This document shows positions 62,483 through 64,000 of a stretch of 64,000 nt of DNA, piece by piece (the first letter of the stretch is position 1; each line of letters begins with the position of its first letter). A model generated the notes under the pieces. It saw only the letters and a program-made list of their open reading frames with translations, made no database searches and was not told the DNA's origin. Source of the stretch: Nocardia sp. XZ_19_385 (GTDB lineage Bacteria; Actinomycetota; Actinomycetes; Mycobacteriales; Mycobacteriaceae). Made by a program: the position numbers and the translations under genes. The stretch spans positions 1,426,001 through 1,490,000 of the forward strand of contig NZ_JACVEE010000002.1 in the NCBI RefSeq assembly GCF_015355755.1, read 5' to 3'.

Positions 62483-63898
62483 ATGCACAACGAGCGTACG
62501 GCGATTGTGGACAACTCGGTTGCCGGGAACTCGGCTTCCGAAGAGGTAATCGCCGGAAACCCTTCCCCTGACAACAACGGCCCCGCTGCGGCGATCGCCG
62601 CGGGCGTCCACGAGGCCGCCGTGGCCCCGACCGAGGTGGTCGACACGGCCCTGTGGCGGATCGCTGAGCAGAACCGGAAGACCAACGCCTTCAGCGTCAT
62701 CCGCACCGAGCAGGCCAAGACCGAGGCCGCCGACCTGGAGCACCGCTCCGATCTGGAAGAGCTGCCGATGGCGGGCGTGCCCGTCGCGATCGAGCATTCC
62801 CTCGCGGTCGCGGGTGAGACGGTACTGGCGGGGTCGGCCGCGGTCGATCCGACCTCGGCGCGGACCGACGATCAGGTGGTCCGGAGACTACGCGCGGCCG
62901 GCGCGATCATCGTCGGCCTGACCTCGGTTTCGGAATTGGGCCTCTGGGCGACCACCGACGGCGCGGGGCACATCACCCGAAACCCGTGGAACCCCAAGCG
63001 CACTGCGGGCGGAGCCTCCGGTGGCGCGGCGGCCGCGGTGGCCGCCGGACTGGTACCGGTGGCGCACGGCGCCGACGGATTCGGTTCGGTCCGCATCCCC
63101 GCCGCCTGCTGCGGCGTCTACGGCTTCAAGCCCGGCCGCCATATCGTGCCGAACCTGGACGACTGGTCCGGAATGTCCGAAAACGGGGTCCTGGCAACCA
63201 CTGTCGGCGATGCGGCGCTGATGCTCTCGGTGATGGCGGCCCGCCCGAACCTAGCCGAGGTGGATCCACCCGGACGACTACGCATCGCCCTGGCCGTGGA
63301 TCCACCGTTGCGTTTCCTGCGAGTCGATCGGCAATGGGCCACCGCGGCCCGCACCGCGGCGGCCGTGGCCGCGGCCGCCGGACATCGCGTCGAACTGACC
63401 ACCCTGCCCTACGGCAGCGCCCTGCTGGCGTTGCTCCTGCGCTGGCTGGCCGCCCCACTGCCGGCGGCCGCGCGACTCACTCATCCCGAACGCCTGCAGC
63501 CGCGAACCCGCCAGCACCTCGCACTCGGCCGCCTGGTCCTGCGCCTGCGGCTGGTGCGCCCCGCGCAGATCGATCGAATCGAGGCGCGTTTGCTGGAATT
63601 CTTCGAGCGCTACGACGTCGTGATCACACCGGCGCTGGCCGCGCCGCCACCGAAGGCCCGGGCCTGGAGTGTGCACGGCTGGCTCGCGAATGTGCTGACC
63701 GCCACCCATTTCTCGCCATTCGCCCCGATCTGGAACCTGGTCGGCTGGCCGGCCGCCTCGATCCCGATGGGCCGGCACACGCGCTCGAATACCCCGGTCG
63801 CCGCCCAGCTGGCGGGCCCGCCCGGTAGCGAAGCCACCCTGCTGCGCCTGTCGGCGCAACTGGAAGAACTACGCCCCTGGGCGCGCACGGTGCACTGA
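62483..63898 (+). CDS. amidase-signature protein, catalytic residues replaced
   Basis: A 471-residue protein; ATG 62483 is favoured (GGGGG eleven bases upstream), with ATG 62465 as alternative. The amidase-signature fold is complete, including [20 protein letters not shown] and [20 protein letters not shown]. Two of three catalytic residues are changed: the lysine of GVPxxxK is E104 ([11 protein letters not shown]), and the cis-serine is A178 (GGASGG). The nucleophile S202 remains. Hydrolysis by the usual mechanism is unlikely. It is divergent from the kinase operon, separated by 183 bp, with which it may share control. Confidence 0.85.
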   Translation: MHNERTAIVDNSVAGNSASEEVIAGNPSPDNNGPAAAIAAGVHEAAVAPTEVVDTALWRIAEQNRKTNAFSVIRTEQAKTEAADLEHRSDLEELPMAGVPVAIEHSLAVAGETVLAGSAAVDPTSARTDDQVVRRLRAAGAIIVGLTSVSELGLWATTDGAGHITRNPWNPKRTAGGASGGAAAAVAAGLVPVAHGADGFGSVRIPAACCGVYGFKPGRHIVPNLDDWSGMSENGVLATTVGDAALMLSVMAARPNLAEVDPPGRLRIALAVDPPLRFLRVDRQWATAARTAAAVAAAAGHRVELTTLPYGSALLALLLRWLAAPLPAAARLTHPERLQPRTRQHLALGRLVLRLRLVRPAQIDRIEARLLEFFERYDVVITPALAAPPPKARAWSVHGWLANVLTATHFSPFAPIWNLVGWPAASIPMGRHTRSNTPVAAQLAGPPGSEATLLRLSAQLEELRPWARTVH

Positions 63899-63902
63899 CG
63901 CG

Positions 63903-64000
63903 TTACTCGCCCGCGGTGGCCGAAAAGCCGCCTGCGGCAGCCCGTCCGGCGAATTCCAGGATGGTCGGGCGGGTGTCGTCGGCGCGCCAGGCCACCGCGA
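63903..64000 (-). CDS. probable LysR-family regulator, C-terminal end only
   Basis: Only the last 32 codons are inside the window, ending at TAA (63905-63903). The sequence AVAWRADDTRPTILEFAG is the typical end of a LysR substrate-binding domain. The rest lies beyond the right edge. Confidence 0.6.
   Translation of the reverse strand, partial: AVAWRADDTRPTILEFAGRAAAGGFSATAGE

Overview
The window comes from a high-GC actinobacterium of the Mycobacteriales/Corynebacteriales, most likely Nocardia or a close relative. The support is gene content and order. The left 15 kb follows the Mycobacterium tuberculosis order Rv3661-Rv3660c (HAD phosphatase/ssd), Rv3659c-Rv3654c (Tad-like pilus locus), Rv3649 (helicase), Rv3648c (cspA), Rv3646c (topA), Rv3644c (holB). 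The block at 50.8-55.8 kb follows Rv3628 (ppa), Rv3627c (dacB), Rv3626c (zincin), Rv3625c (tilS), Rv3624c (hpt). A SAM-IV riboswitch, which is typical of actinobacteria, is also present. No genus can be proven from the window alone.

Layout. 1-7 kb: 3' part of a HAD phosphatase, a structured intergenic region with two perfect DnaA boxes, then ssd-cpaF-tadB-tadC-flp-tadE-tadF. An extra stretch of about 970 bp lies between tadB and tadC, and a 37-codon ORF is joined by ATGA overlaps between cpaF and tadB. 7.3-15.4 kb: DEAD-box helicase, cold-shock protein, topoisomerase I, DinB-like protein, DNA polymerase III delta'.

15.45-24.13 kb: a tRNA-Thr(CGT) gene followed by a genomic island of about 8.5 kb, bounded by imperfect copies of the tRNA 3' half plus flanking sequence (attL/attR). 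The island carries a decayed tyrosine integrase, a winged-helix Rep-like protein with iteron-like repeats upstream, a fusion of an IF2 N-terminal domain to two helix-turn-helix motifs, a three-gene overlapping XRE/DUF5753 module, a two-gene module (winged helix plus a resolvase-like protein without the catalytic serine), and a HEPN-like protein with an Rx4H motif. Its parts are small, overlapping and mostly DNA-binding. It is the most likely place for an undescribed system.

24.2-32.7 kb: small regulator/enzyme units: ArsR with a membrane-anchored hydrolase, old-yellow-enzyme with divergent MerR, a secreted lipase with TetR, and a class V aminotransferase under a SAM-IV riboswitch. Several have clear palindromic operators. 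32.8-38.0 kb: a Pls/PosA-type single-module nonribosomal peptide synthetase (1303 aa, close to epsilon-poly-lysine synthetase) translationally coupled to an M1 aminopeptidase. This is a candidate poly-amino-acid locus. 38-50.8 kb: mixed metabolic genes, a MarR/MFS pair, a two-component system, a secreted peptidase and a CocE-type hydrolase.

55.8-64 kb: an EamA transporter, then a minus-strand operon of an intact membrane Ser/Thr kinase, a tandem paralogue that has lost the catalytic Lys and Asp (pseudokinase), and a cyclase-family enzyme, all joined by 4-nt GTGA overlaps. Divergent from it is an amidase-family protein in which two of the three catalytic residues are replaced. The last bases hold the end of a probable LysR regulator.
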